This document shows positions 35,178 to 44,195 of a stretch of 64,000 nt of DNA, piece after piece. The notes beneath the pieces were generated by a model. The model had not been told where the DNA came from and searched no databases. It was given only the letters and a program-made list of their open reading frames with translations. The stretch is taken from contig NZ_BACI01000097.1 in the NCBI RefSeq assembly GCF_000225505.1, positions 290,432 through 354,431 on the forward strand. The letters run 5' to 3'. Positions within the stretch are counted from its first letter, which is position 1. The number at the start of each line of letters is the position of its first letter. This DNA is from Gordonia alkanivorans NBRC 16433 (GTDB lineage: Bacteria > Actinomycetota > Actinomycetes > Mycobacteriales > Mycobacteriaceae). Made by a program: the position numbers and the translations under genes.

Positions 35178-36767
35178 ATGGCCGAGACAGTGACCCAGCT
35201 CCTCCAGGCACGAGCCGACGACGACAACCTGGCGATCACCTACGAGGGACGCCGCTGGACGTGGCGCGAGTACGTCCGCGATGCGGAGAAGACCGCTGCC
35301 GCAATACTGTCCGTGGCCGACGCCTCTCGACCGATGCACATCGGCACCCTGCTGGGGAACACCCCGGACATGCTCATCGCCCTCGCGGCCGGAGCCCTCG
35401 GCGGCTACGTCACCGCCGGCATCAACAACACCCGACGCGGCGACGGCCTGACCGCCGACATCCTGCGCGCCGACTGCCAGATCCTCATCACCGACGCCGA
35501 GCACCGCCCCCTGCTCGAGGGCCTAGAACTCCCCGGCGTGACGGTCCTGGACACCTCGACCCCGCAGTGGACCGACCTCATCGCCGGGGCGGGTGACCTC
35601 ACCCCGCACTCCGTGCCGGGCGCGATGGACACGTTCATGCTGATCTTCACCTCGGGCACCAGCGGCAACCCCAAGCCGGTTCAGTTCGCGCACATGATGA
35701 TCCCGTTCGCCGGTCCCGTCCTCTCCGACAAGTACGACATCGGCCCCGGCGACGTCTGCTACCTGTCGATGCCGCTCTTCCACAGCGCCGCACTGATGGG
35801 CGGCTACTGCGTCGCACTGTGCGGCGGGGCCGCGATCGCGCCCGCCAAGTTCTCCGCGTCGACCTTCCTCGACGACATCCGCCGCTACAACGCGACGTAC
35901 ATGAACTACGTCGGCAAGCCTCTCGCCTACATCCTCGCCACCGAGGAGAAGCCCGACGACGCCGACAATCCCCTGCGCGTCGCCTTCGGCAACGAGGCCA
36001 CCGACCGTGACATCGACGAGTTCTCGCGCCGCTTCGGCTGCACGGTCTGGGACGGTTTCGGCTCCACCGAGCTCGCGATCATCATCACCCGCGAACCGGG
36101 CACCCCGCACGGTTCGATCGGCCGCGGCTTCCCCAACGTCGCGGTCTACGACTCCTCCACGATCACCGAGTGTCCCGCAGCCGAATTCGACGGCACCGGA
36201 GCACTTCTCAATCCCGACGAGGCGATCGGTGAGCTGGTGAACGTCGAGGGCGGCGGGATGTTCATGGGGTACTACAACGACTCCGCTGCCACCAACGAGC
36301 GTCTGCGTCACGGGATGTACTGGTCCGGCGACCTCGCCTACAAGGACGCCGACGGGTGGATCTACCTGGCCGGCCGGACCGGCGACTGGATGCGGGTCGA
36401 CGGCGAGAACCTCGCCGCCGGGCCGATCGAGCGAATACTTCTGCGGGTGCCCGAGATCAACCGCGTCGCGGTGTACGCGGTGCCCGACGAACACGTCGGT
36501 GACGCCGTGATGGCCGCCGTCGTGCTGCAGGACGGCGTCGAACTGAGCCCGGAGTCCTTCGCCGAACAGCTTGCCGCACAGGCGGACCTGTCGCCGAAGG
36601 CCTGGCCGCGATACGTCCGGATCGCCGACGACCTGCCCACCACCGCCACCAACAAGATCCTCAAGCGCACCCTGAAGCAAGAAGGTGCGACCGCCGGCGA
36701 CGGCACCCTCTGGGTGCGCGAGGCGCGGTCGCAGGAATACCGCGAGGCCGTCAGCGCGAGCGCCTGA
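35178..36767 (+). CDS. acyl-CoA synthetase (FadD1/FadD17-like)
   Basis: This 529-residue AMP-forming ligase activates a carboxylic acid to its CoA thioester. Motifs are the P-loop IFTSGTSGNPKPV (about residues 154-166), DGFGSTE and SGDLAYKDADGW, and a C-terminal Lys in TNKILKRTLK. FadD17 (Rv3506) and FadD1 share this short-family layout; FadD17 acts on steroid C5 side chains in M. tuberculosis. The KstR-like box just upstream supports a steroid-type substrate, though chain specificity cannot be read directly. Confidence 0.85.
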   Translation: MAETVTQLLQARADDDNLAITYEGRRWTWREYVRDAEKTAAAILSVADASRPMHIGTLLGNTPDMLIALAAGALGGYVTAGINNTRRGDGLTADILRADCQILITDAEHRPLLEGLELPGVTVLDTSTPQWTDLIAGAGDLTPHSVPGAMDTFMLIFTSGTSGNPKPVQFAHMMIPFAGPVLSDKYDIGPGDVCYLSMPLFHSAALMGGYCVALCGGAAIAPAKFSASTFLDDIRRYNATYMNYVGKPLAYILATEEKPDDADNPLRVAFGNEATDRDIDEFSRRFGCTVWDGFGSTELAIIITREPGTPHGSIGRGFPNVAVYDSSTITECPAAEFDGTGALLNPDEAIGELVNVEGGGMFMGYYNDSAATNERLRHGMYWSGDLAYKDADGWIYLAGRTGDWMRVDGENLAAGPIERILLRVPEINRVAVYAVPDEHVGDAVMAAVVLQDGVELSPESFAEQLAAQADLSPKAWPRYVRIADDLPTTATNKILKRTLKQEGATAGDGTLWVREARSQEYREAVSASA

Positions 36768-36771
36768 GCCC

Positions 36772-37854
36772 ATGGAACAGCTCACCGAGCTCGGCTACTA
36801 CGCACTCTCCCGGCACCCGGTCACCCCCCGCGAGCTCGCCGGCGAGGCGCGGTTCGCCGACGAGATCGGACTCGGGACGGCCTTCGTCTCGGAGCGGTTC
36901 AACGTCAAGGACGCGGCCGCCCTGTGCGGTGCTCTCGCCGGTGCGACCGAGAACCTCGGGATCGCCACGGCGGCAACAAACCACAACACCCGGCACCCCA
37001 TCATCACCGCGACGATGGGCGCCACCCTGGCCGAGGTGTCCGGCGGTCGCTTCGCTCTCGGACTCGGACGCGGGATAACCCCGCAGTGGCAGATCCTCGG
37101 CGTCCCGCTCGTCACCGGCGCGGCCCTGCGCGACATCACCGGGCTGCTCCGCAGGCTGTGGGCGGGTGAGATGGTCGTCGGTCACGACGGACCCATCGGC
37201 TCGTACCCGTTGCTAAATCTCGGCGTGACCCTGGATTCCCCACCGCCGATCATGCTGGTGACCATGAGTCGCAAGACCCTCGAACTGGCCGGTGAGATCG
37301 CCGACGGCGTCGTCCTGCACACCTATTTCAGCGCGGACGCCACCCGACGGGCCGTCGCCCACGTGCGCGAGACAGCCGAACGCACCGGCCGCGACCCGGC
37401 GTCGATCCGGATCTGGTCGGTCGTGGCGACGGTGTCCGACGACCTGGACCCGGCCGACCGGATGCGCCGGTTGTACGGGCGCCTCGCGACCTACCTGCAG
37501 GGCTACCCCGACCAGCTCATGGGTGCCAATCAATGGGACCCCGCCGATCTCGAACGAGTGCGGGCGACAACCGCTTTCACCGGCGCCCGCGGGCCGATCG
37601 ATGCCACCGCGACTGACAACGAACTCGCCGAACTGGCCGAGACCATCCCCGAGGCGTGGGTCGCCGACTCCGCGACCGGTTCGCCGTCGGACTGCGCGAA
37701 GACCATCGCCGAACAGTTCGACCTCGGCGTCGACTCGGTGATACTGCATGGCGCGACGCCGACCGAACTGGCACCGGTGGTCTCGGCGTACCGCGACATT
37801 CGTCCCGACCGCGCGGTCGGACTACCGGCCAACCCCGGAAGGATGCCCTCGTGA
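36772..37854 (+). CDS. F420-dependent LLM-class oxidoreductase (TIGR03857-like)
   Basis: This 360-residue TIM-barrel protein of the luciferase-like monooxygenase superfamily most resembles the actinobacterial F420 group TIGR03857. It starts MEQLTELGYYALSRH, four bases after the ligase stop. Characteristic parts are ADEIGLGTAFVSERFN, SGGRFALGLGRG and IADGVVLHTYFS. Such enzymes use F420 for hydride transfer to a small-molecule substrate. Its stop overlaps the next GTG start (GTGA). Confidence 0.8.
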   Translation: MEQLTELGYYALSRHPVTPRELAGEARFADEIGLGTAFVSERFNVKDAAALCGALAGATENLGIATAATNHNTRHPIITATMGATLAEVSGGRFALGLGRGITPQWQILGVPLVTGAALRDITGLLRRLWAGEMVVGHDGPIGSYPLLNLGVTLDSPPPIMLVTMSRKTLELAGEIADGVVLHTYFSADATRRAVAHVRETAERTGRDPASIRIWSVVATVSDDLDPADRMRRLYGRLATYLQGYPDQLMGANQWDPADLERVRATTAFTGARGPIDATATDNELAELAETIPEAWVADSATGSPSDCAKTIAEQFDLGVDSVILHGATPTELAPVVSAYRDIRPDRAVGLPANPGRMPS

Positions 37855-38906
37855 CGGAAACCCTCGAGATACCCACGAGCGTCGAGCAACTCACGGCGAC
37901 GTGGCTCACGGATTTCCTCGGCGAGAACGGCCACGACGCGTCGATCACCGCGGTCACCGCCGAGGCTGTCGGGACCGGGCAGATGGCCGGGTCGTATCGG
38001 CTGACACTCGAACACTACGGTCCGACGGATCTGCCCGCCACCATGGTCGCCAAGCTGGCCACCGGCGCTCCCGAGCAGCGGGAGTTCGGGTCCGGGGTGT
38101 TCCGCAACGAGGTCCGGTTCTACCGTGATCTGGCCGCGGGCTTCACCGTCCCGATCCCGCGGTGTTACGCCGCCACCATCTCCGACCCGGCCACCGAGTT
38201 CGTGCTCCTGCTCGAGGACATGGGCGACGCGGTGCAGGGCGACCAGATCACCGGATGCACGCCGGCACAGGCGGAGTCGGTCGCCGTGGCGGCGGCCGGT
38301 CTGCACGCACCCCGCTGGAACGACGCCGCACTGCTCGAGGAGATGCCGCTGCCCGGTGCCGCCGAACGCGAGATGATGGAGACGATCCTCGCCCCGATGG
38401 CCGACGTCTACCGCGACCGCTTCTCGCCCGACCTGCAGAGTTCGGCGGCCATCGACTGGCTGGTCCGCGAGGCCGGCGACTGGCTGGTCGCGCCTCTGCG
38501 GAACACCGCACTCATCCACGGAGACCTACGTGTGGACAACGTGCTGTTCAGCCCGACCGGCGAGGTGACGGTCATCGACTGGCAGACCATCACCACCGGT
38601 AACCCGCTGCGCGACATCGCCTTTCTACTCAGCACCAGCCTGACCACCGAGGATCGTCGAAAGCACGAACGCGGCATCGTCGCGTCGTATCACCGTGCGG
38701 TGGTCACCGAGGGCGTCACCGACTACACGCTCGACGAGTGCTGGGACGACTACGTCGCCAACCTCATCCAGGCGCCGCTGATCATCGTCTTCGGTTCGGC
38801 CGCCGCGCAACCCACCGAACGCGGCACCGCCATGTTCGACGCGATGCTGTCCCGCAGCGCGGCCGCGATCGAGGATCTCGTGCCGGGCGGTCTGGCCGGA
38901 CGATGA
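37851..38906 (+). CDS. ecdysteroid-kinase-like/APH-fold phosphotransferase
   Basis: This 351-residue kinase-fold protein has the catalytic loop LIHGDLRVDNVLF and the metal-binding VIDWQ. The N-terminal pattern, with VGTGQMAGSYRL, FRNEVRFYRDLA, PIPRCYAA and VLLLEDM, is that of the EcKinase/DUF1679 group rather than aminoglycoside kinases. Insect members phosphorylate steroid hydroxyls. GTG 37851 overlaps the upstream stop. Its location in a KstR-marked operon between an F420 enzyme and a 3-beta-HSD-like protein makes a steroid or terpenoid alcohol a plausible substrate (inference). Confidence 0.75.
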   Translation: MTETLEIPTSVEQLTATWLTDFLGENGHDASITAVTAEAVGTGQMAGSYRLTLEHYGPTDLPATMVAKLATGAPEQREFGSGVFRNEVRFYRDLAAGFTVPIPRCYAATISDPATEFVLLLEDMGDAVQGDQITGCTPAQAESVAVAAAGLHAPRWNDAALLEEMPLPGAAEREMMETILAPMADVYRDRFSPDLQSSAAIDWLVREAGDWLVAPLRNTALIHGDLRVDNVLFSPTGEVTVIDWQTITTGNPLRDIAFLLSTSLTTEDRRKHERGIVASYHRAVVTEGVTDYTLDECWDDYVANLIQAPLIIVFGSAAAQPTERGTAMFDAMLSRSAAAIEDLVPGGLAGR

Positions 38907-39895
38907 AGCTCGTCGTCGGCGGCAACGGTTTCCTCGGTGCCCGACTGGTCCGTCATCTCGTCGGGAACGAGGACGACGTACGCGTCCTCACGCGTCCGAC
39001 CAGCGATCTCCGCACGCTGTCCGGCCTGGACTTCGAGCACGTCACCGGCGACCTCTTCGACGCCGACTCGGTGCGCGCGGCGATGGACGGTTGCGACGTG
39101 GTGTTCCACTGCGCCGTCGACACCCGTGCCTGGCTGCGGGATCCGGCACCGCTGTACCGAACAAATGTCGACGGCCTGCGGGCGGTGCTGGACGTCGCCG
39201 CCACACAGCCGCTGCGCAGGTTCGTCTTCACCAGTACCGCCGCCACCATCGGGCGGGTCCAGGGGCGTCTGGCCACCGAGGACGATGCGTTCAACTGGCC
39301 GAAGCACGCACCCGGGTACGTGAAGAGTCGCGTCGCCGCCGAGAACCTACTGATGGACTACTCCCGCGACGGGGCCGTGCCGGGCGTCGTGATGTGCGTC
39401 GCCAACACCTACGGTCCCGGCGACTGGCAGCCGACGCCACACGGGTCTTTCGTCGCCGGTGCGGCTTTGGGCAAGCTGCCGTTCACCATTCGCGGCTGCC
39501 GGGCCGAGTCGGTGGGCATCGACGACGCTGCACGCGCACTCGCCCTGGCGGCCGAGCGGGGTGAGGTGGGCGAGCGGTACATCGTCGCCGAGCGGTCCAT
39601 CGACACCGGCGAGATCGTGGAGATCGCCGCCCGCACCGCCGGCCGGGAGCCTCCCCGGCTCGTGCTCAACCGCCCTGCGCTGTACGCGGCCGGTGCGGCG
39701 GGCTCGGCGCGGGCCGCCCTCACCCGCAAGCCCGTCCAGCTGACCGTCCCGTCGGTGCGGCTGATGCACTTCATGTCCGAGATGGACCACGGCAAGGCCG
39801 AGCGCGACCTGGGCTGGCGGCCGAGACCGGTGACCGAGGCGATCGCCGAGGGCGCACGGTTCTGGCTGGAGCGACGGGCCGCCCGCCGGTCCTGA
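38903..39895 (+). CDS. NAD-dependent epimerase/3-beta-HSD-like extended SDR
   Basis: This 330-residue extended SDR has the cofactor motif VVGGNGFLGARLV at the N-terminus and the family's VFTSTAATIG strand. The catalytic Tyr139 is followed by Arg143 rather than Lys (YVKSR, the usual pattern is YxxxK), a notable change that may alter activity. ATG 38903 overlaps the kinase stop. It is the last gene of the operon. The resemblance to 3-beta-hydroxysteroid dehydrogenases is at family level. Confidence 0.78.
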   Translation: MKLVVGGNGFLGARLVRHLVGNEDDVRVLTRPTSDLRTLSGLDFEHVTGDLFDADSVRAAMDGCDVVFHCAVDTRAWLRDPAPLYRTNVDGLRAVLDVAATQPLRRFVFTSTAATIGRVQGRLATEDDAFNWPKHAPGYVKSRVAAENLLMDYSRDGAVPGVVMCVANTYGPGDWQPTPHGSFVAGAALGKLPFTIRGCRAESVGIDDAARALALAAERGEVGERYIVAERSIDTGEIVEIAARTAGREPPRLVLNRPALYAAGAAGSARAALTRKPVQLTVPSVRLMHFMSEMDHGKAERDLGWRPRPVTEAIAEGARFWLERRAARRS

Positions 39896-39908
39896 CGAAA
39901 AATTCAGG

Positions 39909-40802
39909 TCAGCCGAGGAGTTCCGCCAGCTCGCCGAGGCTGTACGGCGAGGTGTCCTTGTGATCGCGGTAGGCGATGAAGCTCGCCTGCTGTGTCTCGA
40001 ACCGTCCGATGAAACCGCCTGCGGCGCTGAAGATGCTGCCGGTGACGTGCTCGGCGACATCGCTGGCCAGGAAGACGTACAGCGGTGCCACGTATTCCGG
40101 CGGCGCCGGATCGAGGGCGGCCTCCCGGGTCAGGTCATCGAGAATCCCCCGACGATGCAGGCCCTCGATGTGGGCGACATAGTCGTCGCCGGTCGACAGC
40201 CGCGACTTGGCGCCGGGCATCACGACGTTGACCCGGACGTGGTGTTCGGCCAGGTCCGCGGCGGCGGCGAGGGCCAGCGCGTTGACGCCGCCCTTCGCCG
40301 CGGGATAGCCGCTGCCGCCGAACATCCCGAGCGACGCAGCCGAGCCGGTGAGCACGATCGACCCCGAACCCTGCTCGACGAAGACCCGTCCCGCGGCCTG
40401 GAGGAGGTGGAACGCAGACATGAGGTGTCCGTCCACCTGGGCCCGGAACTCGTCGGGGGTGATGGTCAGGACCGTCGACCCGGCGGGTTCGGCGATGCCC
40501 GCGCAGTTGATGGCGATGTCGAGTGCGCCGAACTCGCCGAGCGCGGCGTCGACCATCTGCTGGGCGACGGCGTCGTCACCGGCCGAGCCGCGGACGCCGA
40601 CGGCCTGTCCCCCGCCGCCGCGGATCTCCGCGACGGTCTCCTCGAGCGCATCTCCGTCACGTCCGTTGACGACGACCGAAACTCCCTGGCCTGCCAGCGC
40701 ATACGCCACCGCGAGGCCGATCCCGCGGGTGGCGCCCGCGATCACGGCGACCCGGCCGCCCAGTCCGGCAGCCCCGGGAGACCAGCCGCCGTCCGGATTC
40801 AC
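39909..40802 (-). CDS. short-chain dehydrogenase/reductase
   Basis: This 297-residue classical SDR has VIAGATRGIGLAVAYAL, NCAGIAEPAG and catalytic Tyr-x3-Lys in SGYPAAKGG. The GTG start at 40802 overlaps the upstream stop. It is the last gene of the CYP51 operon. A C-terminal tail of about 30 residues ends SPYSLGELAELLG. Substrate unknown; oxidation of a sterol-like alcohol fits the neighbours. Confidence 0.82.
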   Translation of the reverse strand: MNPDGGWSPGAAGLGGRVAVIAGATRGIGLAVAYALAGQGVSVVVNGRDGDALEETVAEIRGGGGQAVGVRGSAGDDAVAQQMVDAALGEFGALDIAINCAGIAEPAGSTVLTITPDEFRAQVDGHLMSAFHLLQAAGRVFVEQGSGSIVLTGSAASLGMFGGSGYPAAKGGVNALALAAAADLAEHHVRVNVVMPGAKSRLSTGDDYVAHIEGLHRRGILDDLTREAALDPAPPEYVAPLYVFLASDVAEHVTGSIFSAAGGFIGRFETQQASFIAYRDHKDTSPYSLGELAELLG

Positions 40803-42067
40803 GCCGAGCTGCCGACCGGCGTGATCGGGATCGAGCGGCCTCGATCGACGAACTCGAAACTCGCGCCGCCGCTGAACCGTGCGATCGCCACCTCGCCGCT
40901 CTCCTTCTGCGCCGTGTCCGAGGTGACGATCCGGATCTCGAGCGCATCCTCGGTCTCGACGGCACCCTCGACACGCAGGTACGGACTCACCGCCGTCGCG
41001 GCGGCCTGCAGTGGTTCCAGATGATCCGGCGTGAGAAGCGACATCCATCCGCCGTCGGTCATGGCGTCGGATTCCCTGGGCAGCCGGACGGAGACGGTGT
41101 CGCCGTCGGCGGTCGCGGTCAGACCGGTGTACTGCGCCGGCCCGAAGCACGGATGCAGCGCCAGCACCTGCGCCAGGCCTTCGGCGTCTGTCGACAGCTC
41201 GAGGGCCGCGCGAATCCGGTCCGCCGCGAGACCGGCGATCCCGATCAGCTGCTTACGGAAGATCTCGACGACCTGATCTTCGCTCTCCGCATACCGCCGC
41301 AGGCTGATCAGGAAGCCGAGGGACAGCAGCTGATGTTGCAGCGCAACCTCTTCCGCGATCCGCGCCAGTGCCGACGTCGACCACTCCGCGAACTGCAGAT
41401 CCTCGACGAGTGGCCCTCGGTAGTCGACCCAGCCGTCGGTCGACGCCGCGTCGATCGCGGACAGCTCGATCTGGCCGGCGCGCGTCCCGAACATCTCCTC
41501 GGCATCCGGGGGAAGCGGCAGTTCGTCGCGGTCCGGTTCGATGGTGACCGTCCACTCGCAGTGCGGAGTCCGGTCGACGGGGCGTCGAGGTGGCCGATGC
41601 ACCGGTCGGATACGCGCCCGGCGGTTGGTCGCGATGGCCGTCGCGTCGAAGGTCGGGTCCTCGATGTCGTGGCACATCGTCGTGACGTACTCGTCGCCGA
41701 GCGGTTCGACGTCGAGCAGGGCGCCGCAATGATCGAGGATGAATGATCCGTGGTACTTGTCGTCGACGCGGTACCGGAAGTCCATGAACTGCGGCGGTGC
41801 ACCGATGTCGAGCTGGAGACATTTGAACATGTCCTCAACGCCGTCACCGTCGACTCCGAGTGCCGTCCGAACGCGATGCGTGTACACCGGGCTCGCGGCC
41901 ATCCATTCCTCGATGGCGATCCTGCCCATCACATCTCGACCGAAAGCGCTGATGAGGTGGGCCATACCGCTGCGGTCGATCATCTGACCGGACAGCAGGA
42001 GTTCGGGGACCAGGACGGCGAGCTGCGCCTGACTCAGACCTTGATAGGTCGGGGCTGTGGAAGTCAT
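40799..42067 (-). CDS. conserved protein of unknown function in the CYP51 operon
   Basis: This 422-residue protein has no family I can name with confidence. Visible are an N-terminal helical part (ELLLSGQMIDRSGMAHLISAF), a central segment with clustered His and Cys (FILDHCGALLDVEP, then TTMCHDIEDPTFDATA) that could bind a metal or iron-sulfur cluster, and a helical C-terminal half. L-2-amino-thiazoline-4-carboxylic acid hydrolase-type proteins share a loosely similar Cys-His element, a weak hint. It lies six bases after the NTF2-like gene and overlaps the SDR. Confidence 0.6.
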   Translation of the reverse strand: MTSTAPTYQGLSQAQLAVLVPELLLSGQMIDRSGMAHLISAFGRDVMGRIAIEEWMAASPVYTHRVRTALGVDGDGVEDMFKCLQLDIGAPPQFMDFRYRVDDKYHGSFILDHCGALLDVEPLGDEYVTTMCHDIEDPTFDATAIATNRRARIRPVHRPPRRPVDRTPHCEWTVTIEPDRDELPLPPDAEEMFGTRAGQIELSAIDAASTDGWVDYRGPLVEDLQFAEWSTSALARIAEEVALQHQLLSLGFLISLRRYAESEDQVVEIFRKQLIGIAGLAADRIRAALELSTDAEGLAQVLALHPCFGPAQYTGLTATADGDTVSVRLPRESDAMTDGGWMSLLTPDHLEPLQAAATAVSPYLRVEGAVETEDALEIRIVTSDTAQKESGEVAIARFSGGASFEFVDRGRSIPITPVGSSA

Positions 42068-42073
42068 GTCAGG

Positions 42074-42619
42074 TCACCAGAACGCGACCGGCGCCTTACC
42101 GAAGTCGTACCACCCCGGCAGGTTGCCCGGCGCCGCCTTCTCCACCCGCTTGAGCATTCCGTCGCTCATCGCGTTGTTCTTCATCATCTCGATGAACAGG
42201 GCGGAGACGTTGCCGTAGTCGAAGAAGTCACGCTGCCAGGAGAACTGGAAGTTGCCGCCGTACTTGAACCAGCTGCCCTGGATGCCCTCGAGCGCGTAAT
42301 GGCTGCCGTCCTCACGGGTGCCCTCGTAGACCTGCTTCCAGAGGCCGATCATGTCGCCGGTCTTCTCGTCGATGACCCATGCCTGATACGGATACTCCCA
42401 GCCCTCGAGGCCCTCCATCTCCTGACCGAGCGCGAGCTCGCGGATCTCTTCGCGGCCCACGGCCATGAAGTCCTTCTTGGGGCCGTAGTTCCAGCCGTAG
42501 GTGGCGTCCTCGGTGTAGAACTCGGCGAGCGGCTTCCAGTCCCCCGCCTTCTCCGCCTCGATGTTGGCGGCCAGCCACCGTTCCTTCATCTCTTCCAGTT
42601 CCGCACGGTCAAAAGACAT
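42074..42619 (-). CDS. NTF2-like/ketosteroid-isomerase-fold protein
   Basis: This 181-residue cone-fold protein has a long N-terminal helix (DRAELEEMKERWLAANIEAE), AEFYTEDATYGWNYGP with a buried aromatic-acidic pattern, and an aromatic-rich middle (GSWFKYGGNFQFSWQRDFFD). ATG 42619 is preferred because AGGTGG follows the ferredoxin stop just upstream. NTF2-like proteins include isomerases and dehydratases of steroids; the M. tuberculosis locus has a different, shorter member (Rv0760c). Activity here is unknown. Confidence 0.75.
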   Translation of the reverse strand: MSFDRAELEEMKERWLAANIEAEKAGDWKPLAEFYTEDATYGWNYGPKKDFMAVGREEIRELALGQEMEGLEGWEYPYQAWVIDEKTGDMIGLWKQVYEGTREDGSHYALEGIQGSWFKYGGNFQFSWQRDFFDYGNVSALFIEMMKNNAMSDGMLKRVEKAAPGNLPGWYDFGKAPVAFW

Positions 42620-42630
42620 GTGTTCCACCT

Positions 42631-42828
42631 TCACTCGTCATCTTCGATGAGACGCAACGCTTGCGTCGGGCAGTACTGCACGGCGGCCTCGACCTCGGCT
42701 CGCCGGGATTCGTCGGGGTTGGCGTCGAGGATCTCCACATGGTCCATATGGGCGGCGAAGACCTCGGGGGCCTCGAGCTCGCACATGCCGTGCCCCTGGC
42801 ACAGATCCAGATCGACCTCGACGCGCAT
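42631..42828 (-). CDS. fdx: [3Fe-4S] ferredoxin, CYP51 redox partner
   Basis: This 65-residue ferredoxin has Cys10, Cys16 and Cys53 in CQGHGMC and QYCPTQAL, the three-Cys pattern of P450-linked [3Fe-4S] ferredoxins. It matches Rv0763c and overlaps the CYP51 stop by a TGATG junction. It should deliver electrons to CYP51 and perhaps to CYP123. No reductase gene is in the operon. Confidence 0.93.
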   Translation of the reverse strand: MRVEVDLDLCQGHGMCELEAPEVFAAHMDHVEILDANPDESRRAEVEAAVQYCPTQALRLIEDDE

Positions 42829-44195
42829 CAGCGATCCTGACGCTTGCGGTAGGCAACGCGGCAGGGCTGCTGCAGCTGAACCACCATCTTCGAGTGGTCG
42901 TTCTGGTAACTCTCGGACGGCTGCAACATCTCGAACTCGTAGTTCTGGAACAGCACCGAGAAGATCGCCTTCAGCTGCATGATCGCGAACTGCGCACCGA
43001 CACAACGGTGTCGGCCGGCGCCGAACGGAATCCAGGTCCAGCGGTTGACCAGATCCTCCTGCCGCGGCTTCTCGTACCGGTCGGGGTCGAAGGCGTCGGC
43101 ATCCGGGAAGTCCTCGGGCAGACGGTTGGAGACCGCGGGCGACACCGCGATCGACTGACCGGCGGCGATCTCGTAGTCCTCGACATGGAAGTTTCTCTGC
43201 ACCACGCGCATCAGGATGATCAGCGGCGGGTGCAGTCGCAGCGCCTCCTTCAGCGCGTTCTCGAGCTGCGGCATCTGCCGGGTGTGGGCAAAGGTGTACT
43301 CGGGACGTTCGCCGTCGGGGGTGTCGCCGTAGATCTCGTCGAGTTCGTCGTAGACGCGCTTCATGTAATCCGGGTTGCGCAGCAACTCGATCAGCGTCCA
43401 GGCCGCGGTGCCCGATGTGGTGTGATGGCCGGCGAACATCATCGAGATGAACATGCCGGTGACCGTGTTCGCGTCGAAGCCGACCTGGACGAGCACGTCC
43501 ATCAGGTCGCGATCTTCTTTGTCCTGAGTCGGGTTCGCGATGCGCTCGTCCATCACGCCCTGGATGAACTCGACGAGCTCGGCGCGTGCCTCGTCGCGCT
43601 TGCGGAAGCTCTCGATGTCGGCGTTGTAGTCGACGTAGGCGATCGGGTCGGTGCCCTTCTCCAGGTCGTGGAAGAGGTGGGCGATGTGGGCGCTGAGACG
43701 CTCGCGGAACTTGCGTCCGATAAGGCACGCCGACGAGGTGTACAGCGTCAGTTCGGAGAAGAAGTCGAGCAGGTCGATCTCACCCTCGTCGCCCCACTCG
43801 GCGATGATGCGCTCCACCTCGTTGGGGATCGTCACCGCGTGCTGCTTCATGTGGGCGCCCTTGAGGGCCGAGTTGTGGATCGCCTTGGAGCGTTCCTCGG
43901 GACTCGCGTCGAAGACGACCCCCTCGCCGAACACCGGCGTCATGAACGGGTAGGCGGCCGCCTGGTCGAGGTCCTCCTCGGGGGCGCGGAAGAACTCCTC
44001 GTTCGCCGCGGCCCCGGACACCAACACCACCTCGCGGTCGGCGAGTTGGAACAGGCCGACGTCGCCGCATTCCTCCCGGACGCGCCAGAACAGCGAGATC
44101 GGGTCGGTGGCGAGCTCGTCGAGATGTCCGTGTTCGCCCTCGCCCCCGGAAACGCGAGGCGGCTTCTTCAGGCCTGATTCGGTGATCGCGGTCAT
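42828..44195 (-). CDS. cyp51: sterol 14-alpha-demethylase CYP51
   Basis: This 455-residue P450 is orthologous to M. tuberculosis CYP51B1 (Rv0764c) by recalled sequence. It has the CYP51 signature YPFMTPVFGEGVVFDASPE in the B-C region, the I-helix AGHHTTSG (residues 255-262), ExxR at 317-320 and haem Cys398 in FGAGRHRCVG. The enzyme removes the 14-alpha-methyl group of lanosterol-type sterols. Bacteria of this group do not make sterols, so its native substrate is unresolved. It is embedded in the operon by overlaps on both sides. Confidence 0.95.
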   Translation of the reverse strand: MTAITESGLKKPPRVSGGEGEHGHLDELATDPISLFWRVREECGDVGLFQLADREVVLVSGAAANEEFFRAPEEDLDQAAAYPFMTPVFGEGVVFDASPEERSKAIHNSALKGAHMKQHAVTIPNEVERIIAEWGDEGEIDLLDFFSELTLYTSSACLIGRKFRERLSAHIAHLFHDLEKGTDPIAYVDYNADIESFRKRDEARAELVEFIQGVMDERIANPTQDKEDRDLMDVLVQVGFDANTVTGMFISMMFAGHHTTSGTAAWTLIELLRNPDYMKRVYDELDEIYGDTPDGERPEYTFAHTRQMPQLENALKEALRLHPPLIILMRVVQRNFHVEDYEIAAGQSIAVSPAVSNRLPEDFPDADAFDPDRYEKPRQEDLVNRWTWIPFGAGRHRCVGAQFAIMQLKAIFSVLFQNYEFEMLQPSESYQNDHSKMVVQLQQPCRVAYRKRQDR

